Positions 35,491-48,003 of a DNA stretch of 64,000 nucleotides are shown here, piece by piece. A program made the translations under genes and the position numbers. The notes under the pieces were generated by a model. That model had not been told where the DNA came from. It worked only from the letters and a program-made list of their open reading frames with translations, and searched no databases. The stretch is from Capitulum mitella (Eukaryota > Arthropoda > Thecostraca > Pollicipedomorpha > Pollicipedidae), in contig CP099839.1 of the NCBI GenBank assembly GCA_030062745.1, positions 749,001-813,000 on the forward strand, read 5' to 3'. The stretch's first letter is position 1, and each line of letters starts with the position of its first letter.

Positions 35491-38400
35491 AATAAGTAAG
35501 TAAGCATTTTCATGCCCTACAAAACGAGTAAATGGGAAGTAAAGATGCAAGTAGCAACGCAGCAGGTCTCACTTGTTACTGGTCCAGAACGCGTCTTACT
35601 GGTTGTTACTGTCATGGTTGTGAGTGATTACTCATTGCTTTGGTACGTGGTCTATAGACGTACGTTCCATTGCGCGCGTCTGCGCATGTGGTGACTGACG
35701 CTGACGTGGTCAATGAAGTGAACTTGTGAGTCGGAAAAAAATACCAGATGGTGCACAATCAGCAAAAGTGGCAAATTCCATTTCTCCGCTTGAAGACACT
35801 GGAGATCAGGTCGTGACAGATCACCGTTTAACGACTGAAGCGTGAGCTGTGGGCTTGTTTGTGTTTGCGCGTGGCCCAATACCATTTCCTGGCGGGACGG
35901 CGCGCCCCGATACGGTAATCCACTGGGAACTGGCCTGCAGCTCGTCAGCGTTCCCACAGTGCATACCGCTCTGATCGCTGATTGGCTGATCAGCCTGGCC
36001 TAGCCGAATCTGTTTGCGTGCTGGACGTAGTTTTCTCCGCGGCGCTTCCGAAAGAAAAATAGGCAGTGACGAGTTCGTAACCGTGTCGGAAAAACGAAAC
36101 ATCAGCGTCCTTCAGAGATGTGTTGCCGGTCATAAGTGGTGGCGGATGTAATGAGTGTAAATTGTTCGGATGAGTTACTACTCACAGTTTTCTGATCCAG
36201 GGTGAACAGTCACAGCCTTCACGGGATAGGGAAGGGAAAGTAATCAATTTAATGGTTTGGGATAGGTAGGGGCGACATGCGATTTTTGTCTCTTTGGCGT
36301 CGCCCGTTTAATGTCAAATATTGCTGAAAACCCTGCTTGGAGAATGTACGCACAACTCTGTGGTCCCACTGTTCGTCGCTGATAAAACATCAAGCTGCAT
36401 GCTCTGACCAGTGAAATTCGTACACGGTGAGAGTCGATAATGAGCCGAGAGCTTGTCAAATATCCAATGAAGATCTGATGGATTCATCAACGGGTTTCTC
36501 CATGATGAAACACCGTCAGTGAAGATTGTAATGTATGTCACGTGCATGTGACATGCAGAAAAACCGATGCTTCGCTTCATCATGGAGAATTTTATACGCT
36601 TTTCGTCGTTTATGAAAAAGGGTTTCCCTTCTTCCAAACAGTTTGTTTGAAGAACGTTAAAAAATACGTTTAAAAATACGTTTTAAAAAAAGCGTTTAAA
36701 AAATACGTTTTTGAATCTAACAAATTCTAGTGTACATACACTCGCACTGTAAAGCTTTTTCTGTCGGAGTCGTAAAGGAAGGTACAGACGCGGATAGTTG
36801 TCAGTAGCTCTGTGGTCCAGTCTCCCAATGAGCTATTTTTATTCCTGCGTAGGGTTAGTGAATGTGCCGAACAGGCTGTAGGTTAAGTGCTTCCCCTACA
36901 TACGTGTCCATCACCCACGCTTGCTGAGCGGTGACAATACCCGCGTGTATTTTGGCAGGAAATGCACTGATTGAAAGCGTGGAGCTCCGCGTTCCCGAAA
37001 TAGCCGTAATCAGCGCGAGAATGGGCGGACAAGAATGCCACCCACGCAGCCTGTCTCACAGCCCCGGACATCAATACCCGGTGCGTCATCGGCTCCAGAA
37101 AACGACGGCACACAGCGGGCGCCGGCGGCCCGGTGCGGTCCGTGACGTCATCGGTTGCCCGGGGCGCCAGGAGCTCGGTCAGGGCCAGGTGTTTGCGGCC
37201 GACAGCTGAGAGGGCCGCGCCTGGCGTCGAGGGCCCGTCCGGCTGAAGCGAACCGATCGCCGAGGTCGACGGATCCGGCCGGCCTAATGGAGGGGAGACG
37301 GGGACTGACAGGCGCTCGTCCCGCGGGAGAGATGGGGATCATCTCGTGGCGGTGAGAAGGTCCGACGGGTGCTCCTGTCACGATCAGGGTGGTCCCTGAC
37401 ACGGACTCTGATACGGACTCCTCTCAAGAGGAGTCCCTGATTTTTCCAGCGCTCGGATCAGCCGGGGCTCTTCCCGCTGGAGCGAGGAGGGGGCTGCCGC
37501 CGACTGGTCGGGTGCTGCCGACCTACAGTGGCCGAGACGGTCTCTGCTGGGACCGCGACGCGCCGCCCTGCTCGCCGTGGTTGAGCGGGAGCACGGCGTG
37601 CTAGTGAGCTCCGTCAGGCCGCTCCGCAGCCCCGCGTCGAAAGCCGTGAAGCCGTGCTAACTCTGGCAGTGTTCGGAACGGGGACAAACTCTGAACTTTG
37701 TTCGGGCATTTCTTCTGGGAGATACTCATCTTACCCTGATGGTAGCGCTGGGACCCGTTGCCAGTTGTGCATCTGGACGCAAATTGTGCGACTTGATACG
37801 TTCGCGACGGCGAGATTTATTTATTTTATACGCCAGATCCATACGTAGACTGAAGCTGAGCACACGTCATAGCAAAGGGCACCGAGCCAGTGCGATCAAG
37901 AAGTGATGTCCCTCGCGGCGTTCTATGCTGCGACTTTGCATTGGTGATAGGAATAAACATCAAATATAAGACATATGGCTAATATCAGTAGGTAAGCGTA
38001 AAGTATTTGAATGGGAAACTGGCATTAAATTACGTGCATTGTACAGGATTAGTTATCATGGTTTACCACGTCCTTGTGAGGCTGGTGCAATGCTTCGGAT
38101 TGTATACATGTCGGGAAATCATAGTTCGTTAATTTTAAGCAGCAGGCAAAGCTTATCGCAGATGCCGCGTACATGCATGACGTCACTCTTGTCCCTAGCC
38201 GTTGCAATAGCTTCCTTGCAATAACTTCAAGCGTGATCGTCAATTTTTTAAAACGGGGCGGCCATTTCGACCAACTGTTGTATCGAGCTCGAGTGAATGC
38301 CGCCGTTTCGGACCGCTGCAATAAAGCCGTCGCGCACGTCGGCAGCAGTTTCTGCCGGTCGCCGCAGTTTTCCACCAGCCTATTTCTGGCGGAGAATTTG

Positions 38401-38558
38401 TCATTCGCATGACGGACGCTCGTTACTCGGCGCTGATCGCCGGCTCACGCTTGACCGCTGTGCTGTTGTCATCGACCGTCCGGTTACGAAGGTATTTCCG
38501 ACGTAATTGTGATGGTGCGGCGACCGGCAGGAACCGCGACAACTTCCGCAAACGTCGC
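35491..38558. other. No supported gene; small hairpin and a GC-rich patch
   Basis: CTCCATGATGAA near 36,498 is the exact complement of TTCATCATGGAG near 36,577, enclosing a second small palindrome (ATGTCAC...GTGACAT). At 36,655-36,715 short ACGTTTAAAAA-like units recur. 37,000-37,640 is GC-rich without a recognisable product. Confidence 0.4.
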
Positions 38559-38828
38559 GTCAGGGTCAGGCCATCGATCACCAGTACACACGGGGCCAAA
38601 ATCACCGCCCGGGTCGCCAGAGTCGGGCCATCTCTCGCCAGTACAACATGGGGCCATCACTGTCGCCCGCGTCACTAGGGTATGGCCATCGCTCACCAGA
38701 GCAATACGGGGTCATCACCGTCGCCTGGGTCACCAGGGGCAGGCCATCGCTCACCATTACAACATGGGGCCAACACGACCCCCCTCCCCCGAGTCACCAG
38801 GGTCAGGCCGTCGCTCGCCAACGGTGTC
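38559..38828. repeat. Degenerate tandem repeat, about 58-bp unit, about 4.6 copies
   Basis: Units begin at about 38,559, 38,613, 38,671, 38,729 and 38,793. Each contains GGGTCACCAGG or a variant, GGCCATCGCTCACCA and CATGGGGCCA-like blocks. Spacing varies from 54 to 64 bases. Confidence 0.8.
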
Positions 38829-39682
38829 TGCACTGCTGGTGGGGTCTGCAGAGACCTAGCCACAGCGCGCCTACATGGATTGACGGATCCGCCTGCGTCG
38901 CCAAGGCTCTGTCACCTGGTTTGTTGGTTCTTTCACCGATGTCCCGCGCGGGCTACCGGTGGTGGTGGGTACAGCTAGGGCAGGTCGCTGCCCACCGGCA
39001 GCTGGGTTACATGGGGCTAACGCTGCCGTCGGGGTCGTCGGGTCGCGCCAGCGCGGGGTCGCTGACGGTGACGGGCGTCCCCGGGGTCTGGAAAGGTGGC
39101 GCCGTACGGAGCCGCCCGTCGCCCGATCCGCTCCTGTTGTACAGAGGGCTTGTTTCGCGCGTGCAGAGAAAAGAGGGGCCGCTGTCGGGCAAGAAAGATG
39201 GCTACTGTCCCTATTGCGTCAGTTTCTTCGCAGCATGCTTCTGCAAAATTCCAAGAATTCCAGCCCGCCCCCATCAACAGGTAATGCAGTGGGTGAAACA
39301 TTGATGCCGCACTGTCTGCGGGAAGTGGACCGAAAGATGGACGGAGAGGCAGCTCAGTGTATCGACCGCCCCCGCCCCCGAGCGATGGAGGATCAATGGC
39401 ACCTCTCGAAAGCCCCGATCGATCTGAGTCGCCGAGACCACTCGATGAGGATCTCAGCCCTCGACTCCGTCCGGTGCCGGTCGTGGAGTCGGCCGGGAGC
39501 GGCGAGGTCCGGCAGCCGCCGCTGATCGCTGACGGGCCAGGGCCGCGAGGACATCAGCCGCGGCGTGGAGCATCCGCTCCGGTGATGGCCCCAACCCGGC
39601 CGGTTTCATCATGTTTAAAACGCTGCTGTTCTGAGCAATGGTCCCAGAGTAGCCCGATGTTGTTTCGCAAAAAGGAAGATAG
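38829..39682. other. GC-rich stretch, no supported gene
   Basis: About 850 GC-rich bases with multiple overlapping R/P/G-rich frames and no recognisable domain. Confidence 0.4.
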
Positions 39683-39717
39683 CGTCCCACGCGACCTTTT
39701 CGTGGTCGCGTGGGACG
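39683..39717. repeat. Perfect 14-bp hairpin
   Basis: CGTCCCACGCGACC (39,683-39,696) and GGTCGCGTGGGACG (39,704-39,717) pair perfectly around the 7-base loop TTTTCGT. It is isolated, not a transposon end that I recognise, and no surrounding gene explains it. Confidence 0.85.
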
Positions 39718-39759
39718 ACCACTCCTCCGCGCTCCTGTGAGGTCGGAAATCATCCGTTC

Positions 39760-40340
39760 TCGTCGGTCTTTTTCCCTTGTGAGGTCTTTTCGGACCCCTG
39801 TTTCCCGGAACACTGTTTGCTCCCTTGTGACGCCGTCTGTATACTGTAACTTCGGCGTAGTGCAAACACTTTCCGGCCCTTTTTAATCTCTGTTTTCTAC
39901 AGCATTTCTGTTCTTCGTGATATTCCCGTTCCCTTTTAACCCTCCTCGCCCTATTCCTTTGTGATCCGTTAACCGTGTTATCTCGGCTCCTGTATGATCC
40001 TCAGTTCCTGCTTTTGTTCTCGCTTCTTTTACCCATTCGTGTCCGTGGCTATCACTATCACTGTGGCCCATCCATTCTCCTTCACATCTCCGCCCCCTAC
40101 CACGTCTTCTCCCCGCGTGACCTTTTCATCACCCTGCGACCTCCTTGTCTCCCTCAGACCTCCCCGTTCTCAGCAATCTGTCGGCTCTCAGGAGGCCTGT
40201 TGCTCTGCAAGTCCCTTTTCCTGCCACCCCTCAGTTTTCTCGCGTTTTTTTCTCGCCTCCTGCGACCTCCCCGTCCCCCTCTAGCTTCACCGTTCGCGAA
40301 TGCCCTTCCCGTCCTACCACGGCCTCCCCGTTCGCTTGCG
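39760..40340. repeat. Pyrimidine-rich tract, decayed minisatellite
   Basis: The + strand is strongly C/T-rich for about 580 bases, and phrases such as GACCTCCCCGT, CCCTTTTAACC and TCCCTTGTGA recur loosely. The open frames in it are simply the translation of this skew (Leu/Pro/Ser on +, Arg/Gly/Glu on -). Confidence 0.55.
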
Positions 40341-40935
40341 ACCCGTGAGCGGGCTCGGTCGGCGTCGGGTCGCCTCCGCTTGCCGGGGGCGAATATGATG
40401 GACGGTTGTCCCTTGATCGAGTCATTGTCTCCTCTGATGAACCCGTCAGCGGAGCGGCGATGAGCGCCTCCAAGGCCGCGTCGAGAATCCGAAATCCGGT
40501 TTATCCGGGCCCGCACTCACTGCAGCCGGGTTCCTCGTGACAACGGTCGTCTGGCAGAAGTTAGCGCCGCGCTAACCGAAGCCAAGTTGGGGCATGCTCC
40601 CTCTCAAGTCGGCGAAGTCTGGACGTTTTCGCATTGGGCTTGCGATTGGGATGTCTTTTGCCGGCATTGCCATTTCCTCGGTAAGGACGTGCCAGGAAGT
40701 CCGAATGCCGGCATGCAATGAATGCAGCGCGGTGCGAGCCGAGACGCAAATTTGCCCATAAATACTGAGAGTTGTGGAACGAAGGAATCTTAAGCGCGCT
40801 CAGCAGTCCCATCATCACCTCAATCTTTTTAATGAATCGCGTACATATTACATATTACGTATTACTGCCACTGTCAGTGACAGTTGAAAGTTAATGTCGT
40901 CAGCAACCTCACCGCTCTGATGCACTCCTTACTGC
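40341..40935. other. No recognisable feature
   Basis: About 600 bases with no supported gene or repeat. Confidence 0.45.
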
Positions 40936-41290
40936 AAGCGATGGTATGTATGTACTGTATGTATGTATCTGTGTATGTATGTATTTCGAACCCTCCATAT
41001 GATGGATTTTCAGGCATCCGCCTCGATTTACAAGGGTCACGGAAAATTAAAAACATTGGTCTTACGAGGCAGCATATTATAATCGACACTCATTTCCCAC
41101 ACTCCCGGTGGCCCTGAATGTCGCGTTGCTGGTGGCACCTGGCATTGGGACGTCTGAAGGCAGCGTGTTCCATTTTTCACAAGCACGGAACACAAATGGA
41201 CGCCGCGCAAACTCATTGCGAATTCGTGGTAGCTTCAGGATTCTGTTTAACCTTGACTGTCTTCTGTAGCTCCTACGCCTTTTCATCTGT
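40936..41290 (-). mobile_element. 3' end of a LINE (ORF2 C-terminus, 3'UTR, TACA tail)
   Basis: On the minus strand, 41,286-41,077 encodes LKLPRIRNEFARRPFVFRAC followed by EKWNTLPSDV. This matches the conserved tail of reverse transcriptase proteins of CR1/Jockey-type LINEs (pattern R.PR.RTEFGRRSF..RA...WN.LP). A 3'UTR of about 90 bases follows, with the usual GCCTG...GAGGGTTCGAAATA stretch, and then an (ATAC)n tail at about 40,985-40,942. Only the last few hundred bases of the element are present, as usual for 5'-truncated LINE insertions. The exact clade is uncertain. Confidence 0.65.
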
Positions 41291-43229
41291 TTTTTTTCTG
41301 TTCGTCATTGCGCCTGTTCAGTCGTTTTGTTTTGTTCTTTTCATCAGCTCAGTAAAGGTACCAAAATATGGATTACGGCGAAGATTTGGAAGACTTGTAT
41401 GAGCTGTGCATACATGGATGTCGTCATTTTTCTCGTTTGTCAGCACGGTTCACAGGGATCTTGCGCTCACTATCCTGGGATGCTTAACAGATCTTCAGCA
41501 ATTCAGGTTCTACCCTTCAAATGCGCACGAGTTCGAGCCACGATGATATCATGTATGTACTTTACCCGGATTTGCCACGTAGCACGCCGTGGCAGGGGCA
41601 TGGGACTCTTCGGTTGGGGAGGGGAGGGCGAGAAGCATTTTGGGTCCATTCTTTCCAGCCAGCGCCCATAGGGTCAATGTTAAGTTTCAAAAAAGTTCGG
41701 GGACTGAAGCTCCTGTCCCCATGGCTCCCGCGCCTATGCGCAATGGCCAAGCGAAGGCAACACGAAGTCCAGAAATTGGACTTCCAATCTAAACAATACA
41801 TGACCGACGGCGGGTGGATGCCACATAAGTGCCGGGTACCTGATCGATCTCGCGGGACTCGCAGCGCCGCTCCATCAAATCCACGACTCGAAGGCCGGCC
41901 ATCGATTACTTTGCGAGACTGATAACGGTCCGAGAACTTCGCAGTGCGCCAAAACTGGAACCAGCTGTCTCCTGACTGAAAAAGAACGCGATGGAACGTG
42001 GCCAAGACTTCATTCGCATTATGAGAGATGGATCGATGACATGAGAGCGGCCATCGCAGGAGACCTTGTGCTGCGGTGCGTGTGGTACGAGGAAGTCACG
42101 TATAAACTGAAGCCAGCTTGTATATGCTCAGACAGCTCTCTAGCCTCACAGCTCGGCCAGGAACTTCCGTGATGCTAACTGCTTTGTCAAAATGGATGGA
42201 TGCGCAAGAATGGCGCACGTTTGCCGTGCCGGTGCCGTACGGTGGCATGCGTGTTATGCCGCAAATTAACGCGCGGTATGCGGGACATTTCTGCTGGACA
42301 TATCGGCAACGTCATTTCTGTTCGTTTTGTGGCGCCTGACGTCAACCAGGCTGATAAAAAGAAAGCTGTTCTATTTCACCTGGATTTAATTCTTTCCGCA
42401 AAAAGGACAGGTCCGGAGCGCCTTCTGAGGCTGCACCCCCATTGAGCACTCTCGGAGCTCTGAACCCCGGCTTACGCAGCTGCTGATGCGTGTGCTCTCC
42501 AACTAAGTCTTCGCTTTGGAGCGGAAGTCGTCCGTCAATACAGCGGTTCGAAGCGCGTGGGACGAAACAGGACCGAAAGAATACCAGATTACGAAAAAGA
42601 ATGCCTCCAGCTCTTAGGTCCTTCAAATAATTGGGAAAAGACATTAAAGTTAAGCACGTTGAGTCCACCGATCTGTCGTGCACTGGACTCGGGACGGACT
42701 TGTCGCATGGTTCAGCCACAGTGCGGCTGTGCCTCTGTGACTGTGCGCTCTTTCACTCACATTTTACTATCGCAACTTGCAGTTGTGAAAGAGGCTGCGT
42801 TTTTGTCGCGTCTGACACTCCTTAGGACGGACCAGGTTCAGGCGAGATTTTCGCTGCCACAGCTTTTCTACCCGGTCATCGCTAACATCTTTGTCACAAT
42901 GATTGTTCTGGTGGAAGCATGAAGAGGCAATGCCTGGCTCGTGCCTTTACACGGATGTCCACAACGTCACAAAGCCATCCACTCGTGCCTGAAAACGCTA
43001 GTGCGTCACGCTCTGTGAACTCAGCATTTGTATTACAGACCGCCTGATTCTTACATTATCCAGGACTGGGTAAAGTAAGCATAGTCAATTCTGGCTGTCC
43101 AGACAGCTCTGTCAACGTCAGCCAGAAGGACCGGACCCATGCATCTGATAGGATCAGACAAAGAGAACCACCGCCGTTCAGGGTCACGTCCGCGCGGCGG
43201 TCCGCCGTGCCGTCTGTCACTTGTCCGGT
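41291..43229. other. No recognisable feature
   Basis: About 1.9 kb of mixed composition. Frames of up to about 147 codons (41,562-42,005, -) have no recognisable motif. Confidence 0.4.
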
Positions 43230-43690
43230 CTGTCACCTGTGGACTGTTCGTCGAGACCCAGGTCACATCTGTGGTGGAGGTCGGGACCGGGGACACCTCT
43301 GCGCTGAGGTCAGAGCCGGTGTCGCCTCTTTACTGTAGGTCAAGGCTGGATTGCCTCTGTGCTGTAGGTCAAGGCCGGGTCACCTCTGCGCTGTGGGTCA
43401 GAGCCGGTGTCACCTCTGTGCTGTAGGTCAAGGCTGGGTCACCTCTGCGCTGTAGGTCAAGGCTGGGTCCACCTCTGTGCTGTGGTTCAGGACCAGGGAC
43501 ACCTCTGTGCTGTAGGTCAGGATCGGCGTTATCTCGTTGTTCTAGGTCAAAGCCAGGTTACCTCTACTCTATAGGTCAACGCCGGTCTCTCTGCGCTGCA
43601 GGCCGGGACCGGGTTACCTCTGTGCCGTAGGTCAGAGCCCGAGTGACCTCCGTCGTGTAGGTCTGGGCCCGGGTCACCTTGACCGCCAGC
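43230..43690. repeat. Degenerate minisatellite, about 30-bp unit, about 15 copies
   Basis: The phrase GTCACCTCTG(T/C)GCTGTAGG followed by TCA(A/G)G recurs about every 29-31 bases with substitutions and small indels. Most units contain AGGTCA or GGGTCA as a by-product of the repeat sequence. Confidence 0.85.
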
Positions 43691-44994
43691 GTGGGCCCCA
43701 GTCCCGCCAGTCTGGGCCCGGATCGTACCAAGTCAGTCTCGCCCGCACTGCCGGGCTCGGCCGGGCTGAGCCCGCTAAGCCCCGGCCGGCCGGGCCTCTC
43801 CGGGGCTTAGCTCCGCTCGGCTGCGTCCCGGCGCCGCCAGACGAGAGGGCTCGGCGACCGCTCAGCCAGGTGGTTTAAAGCGGCGGCCGGCGCCGGCCCG
43901 GGCGGCGGCCGGGCGCGCCGCGGCCGCGCGCCATTGTGTGCGGACCCCGGGGAAGCCCCGCCGCAGTCAGTTGGCGGCGGCCCGGCGCCGCGGGGCACCA
44001 GGGTGGCGGCGGCCCGGCGCCGCGGGGCACCAGGGGTGCGACGTCGCTGATCCGGCCCAGGCGAAACGCGGAAACGGCCTGTTGAGAGAAGGCATGGGCT
44101 CGGCCTGATGTTCTGCTGAAAGCACAGCCAGTCGGCATTTGCACATTTGCTGTGCTGTTATTCTCTAACTTATGGTTCATAACTACGTTTTTTATTTCTT
44201 TTTACTTTATTGCATCAGTGTGCTACCATTTATCATTACTGACTTAACCGCAGTCACATTAAGTTATAACGGTCAACGTTTCTTCACCAGTCTTTTAAAT
44301 ACTGGGTATATGTTGTGGAAGCTTTTAATCAGGCAGGTCGTAACTGCACGGTTTGCGCGAACAGCACTCTGCCCCTTTGTTCCGTCCTAACCAGGGGCCC
44401 TTTTGAAATAGCTGTTACGTAAGACGTGATGGCTAACTGGCTTGTTCGCAAATACGCTTCACACCATTCAGCAGTTTACATCTGGAATATTAAGGTGCTA
44501 CCAAAACACGTGATTTGGGTGATTAGACTGTTGGCGCGACTCGAAGTTATGCAGTCGGTTTGCGTGCTTGTCATATCATCACGCAAATGACTCATCCAGG
44601 TGAAATTCCACAGCTGTAATGTTTGATCCCCCATGTCTGCAGTTTTGATTCGTGCATACCGACTGACTGACATGCGCAGATTTGTGCGATTAATATGTTT
44701 CTTTTCGTTTCAATGCCACGGTATTTATTTATTTTTTCATTACAGTGGAAGGTTATTTAATTATGATGTCCTTTTCGAGGGTCAGCAAGCAGTTCCTGTA
44801 GATCTGAGCCGAATTTTGGCTTCTTCCTCAGTAGTCGGACGGAATATGGGTCCAGTTTTCGATACTGTGCATAAGCTTGACAACATATCGGGGTTTGAAA
44901 GGTTAGTCACCTTTCCAAAGTGATGTGAGGTTACTGCTGGCCGTATATGACTTGAAAATGGCTTGGAACCGGTTACAGGGTAATTTTTTGCTGC
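43691..44994. other. GC-rich block with a 32-bp duplication, then ordinary DNA
   Basis: 43,720-44,060 is very GC-rich. Within it GGCGGCCCGGCGCCGCGGGG and its continuation occur twice in tandem (about 43,973-44,037, 32-bp period). 44,060-44,994 is ordinary DNA with no supported gene. Confidence 0.5.
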
Positions 44995-45365
44995 TTACGA
45001 GTGAGGCTGACGTCCAAGTGAGTCTTACTTCAACTAGGAGAAAAGAATCAAGTTGAATGGTTCCGCCCGGCCCGACCATAATGTTTTCTGGAGCGTAATA
45101 ACTTGGCGACCACTGGCACTGAATTATGAATTTTTACTAGAAGACAGTTCAGTTCAGACTTTTGAATGGTTTATTCCATTTGCAATGCGTAAGTTCGCGA
45201 GCTCTTTCTTCTACTTAGCTATTCTGGGAATAACGTTTTCTCTCTTTAAACCTAATTGTTCCCATGAGTGTTTCTGAACCGCTCAGGAATGGAAGCGAAC
45301 AATGTCACGGAAACTCGTGACATTTAGACTTGCAACTTTTCGGATACTGAATCAGATCAATAAAT
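44995..45365 (+). repeat. Dispersed repeat family 3, copy 2
   Basis: Same order and orientation of conserved blocks as 35,180-35,490, for example TTACGAGTGAGGCT, CCCGACCATAATG, TTTTCTGGAG and ACTAGAAGACAG. The copies differ by many substitutions and small indels. Confidence 0.55.
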
Positions 45366-47979
45366 ATCCTTTTTTATTGTGTAAATGTATAAATGAAAAG
45401 TAATTACGTAAGTAATAGCAAATAGGTAGGCCTCCCTCATCGCGCGCCCCACAAAGCGTGTTGCTCGTTTCAGTAGTGACAATAATTTCACCATTCTCAG
45501 TGACCAGGATTCTAGTATGCAACAGTCAGACATCGTTTTCGGCAGTAGCGGCGTAATGAAAACTGAATCATATTTGATCTATCTTGAACTGACGGTGACC
45601 TTGAGACAAAAGAAACCGCTGACTTAGAAAGACCGGCCAGTTTAAAACCAAGCAGCCACAGAAGCAAGGTTTACAGGCCGAAATGCTATAGATCTCTACT
45701 ACGTTGACCGGGGATACGGAAAATGACGAAATACTCTTGTCTCCAGTGCCCTTAGAGGTCGCTGGTCGGCCCTAATGGATCAGACCAGATATCACGCACA
45801 CCAGAAAGAAGCGTGATACACGTTCGTGTTTGCTTCGCTGCTGTGTCTTGATTAAGAGAGGCATGAGATGGGCGGGGTGGCAACCAAATGCAAAAATCCT
45901 TAGGTACGGCGAGGGTTCAATTTTCATTCACGTATGCTTTATTCGCATATTTCAGCAAGGTTTCGCCTTCGCCCTTCATCACTTGCGATTGTCGCGTTCG
46001 ACGAAAAGAACATGGAATACTACGAGCGAGGTAACTTTGGTAGGCAAGGTTGATTTGTAGCTACTTCGCGTAAAAAGAGCACTAAGCGTTTTCCATTAAA
46101 GATTGTGTCAGCGTGCAAAGGACTCCATGATATTGCTGGAGATTCCAAGGAGTCATGGGGGGGAGGGCTGACATAAGATTTCAGACGGTTTCATTCCAGT
46201 CATTGCCATAGGCCTAATGTTAAAATCCTTGAATATTGGGGGTCGGGTCGCCATCCCCCGGGATCGCCAGCCGTGTTCCATGATTAGGTTTGTTCTTGAC
46301 CGCAATGCCTTATGTGTTGACAATTCTTCTTCGGCGCATTATGGCTTCCAACTGCCCACTATAGAGAAACAAGGATAAGACGCGCCAACGCCATCACAGG
46401 CGATTTACGTTTGCACGTCAGAGCATGGTCTGTCCATGTATTACGAACACTCATAAATCCGCTTCTCCCCATAATCAGTCGTCAGCACGTTTTCATTCAT
46501 GGCGTCTGTGCTCATTTCTGGTCTTAATTTTATGGATTCTTAGTTGCTAAACCATTCAATTAATGCTAAGAAAAAAGTCGCCATTTCTTTGTCTGATTTC
46601 TCTTATGCAACCAGCCGCATACTAAATGCAGTGTGGTGTGGCCAGATTCAGAAAACTGATGGCCGCGATGGAGTTAATGAATCCCCAAACTGCCCTCTGA
46701 TTGGGCTAACTTCCGGTGCAGCTTGCCATGTAATCAGATTTCAGCGAACGCACCGAGCGCACCAGGTGAAATTATTGACGTTCTGCCTCAACCGCACCTC
46801 CTGTCGCTCCACTTTCTCTCCTGCAGTACCTGGGAGATACAGGGAAACAAGCGATGGATAGTTCTGTTTTTTTTCGCGAGATGAACCTGATGAAATTTCA
46901 TAGTTTAGCGTGGCTAGATATGCTGCAAGCCAAAGTATACACAGAAATACATGCAAATGTTTGCTGGTATTTCTGTCATTCTAGTTTCATTTTCACTGCA
47001 TTTGTGGAAGTGAACCTCAGTTGTTGAGTAACATTACCTATATATAATTTCATTCATGCATAATTTACCCACTTATCCATTCATTTCATTGTGTCATTCG
47101 CCAGTAAAAATTGTTAACAGCACATCAAACTTAGCAAAAAGAGAATGTTACACGAAATGTAACACTGCGAGATGATTGAATAGACGGACATTCGCGTTGT
47201 CAAATTAGTCGCGTAAATATGCTTCCAAGTGGACAGCCGTGGGCTGTTGCATCGCGGCCATTTGTACAGTGACATACGTGATTTTTAGCTTAATCATACC
47301 ATCTTATTTGCCTTACATTGTCCTCTTGCATTCAGAATATGGAGTGCAGCCTTCTTCGAGATCAGTAATGACTAAAATGTATTTGAGATTTATCGCAAGA
47401 GTGGCGGATAGATGCTTCATGCGATATTCTTGCTTTTCGAATCACCTTTTTAGGACGTTTTTGTCATACGAAACCAATCCCCAAAGTATTGGAAAGCCAG
47501 CTCCTCTCTCTCTTCGAATGTTGGTTTTCCAACGGTTGACGACACGAACAAAATTAGACTAGACTTCTGGGGATCTGGAAAACTCGGGCACTCCAGTGCA
47601 TAACCTTGACGCTGTTGAGATTTGACCGATATCGTTTCTGGGAGAGGAAAGAAACTGCATAATGCAGTGTCATATGGGGATTAGTGATACGTCACTCCAG
47701 AAGGCACCGTGCGACTCCAAGTCTTATTAGATAGTTCGGTTCGGGTTTGAGTTTCGTGCGCCCTGCCCTTGGAGCCATCTGTTTCCCCGGAGACAGTGCT
47801 GCAGGGTTCAGTACTAGCCAACGTGCTCGCTGTTAATAAGCGTTGAACATAAGCACTCTTTCCCTGAACTCCAAATTAGATCATTCATAGGGAATTGCCC
47901 TGCATCCTCGGGAGACGGCGCGACATCTATGAAACAAGTCCCGCCATCTAGACACGAAGCATCTTTCATCTCTTTGTTC
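45366..47979. other. No recognisable feature
   Basis: About 2.6 kb of AT-leaning DNA. Frames of up to about 107 codons are not recognisable and I do not call them. Confidence 0.45.
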
Positions 47980-48003
47980 CATGCATGCATGCATGCATGC
48001 ATG
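47980..48003. repeat. (CATG)n microsatellite
   Basis: Six units of CATG, each self-complementary, so the tract is one long palindrome able to fold on itself. Confidence 0.95.

Noticed and set aside
36495-36590. Hairpin as a microRNA precursor
   Set aside because: The stem is only 12 pairs around a loop of about 70 bases, too short and open for a standard precursor.
39975-40463. 162-codon frame with many Leu and Pro that looks like a membrane protein
   Set aside because: It is the direct translation of a pyrimidine-rich decayed repeat; the hydrophobicity follows from C/T-rich codons.
43230-43690. Array of AGGTCA hexamers in the 30-bp minisatellite as a hormone-response array
   Set aside because: The hexamer is part of the degenerate tandem unit and is not paired at a receptor-type spacing.
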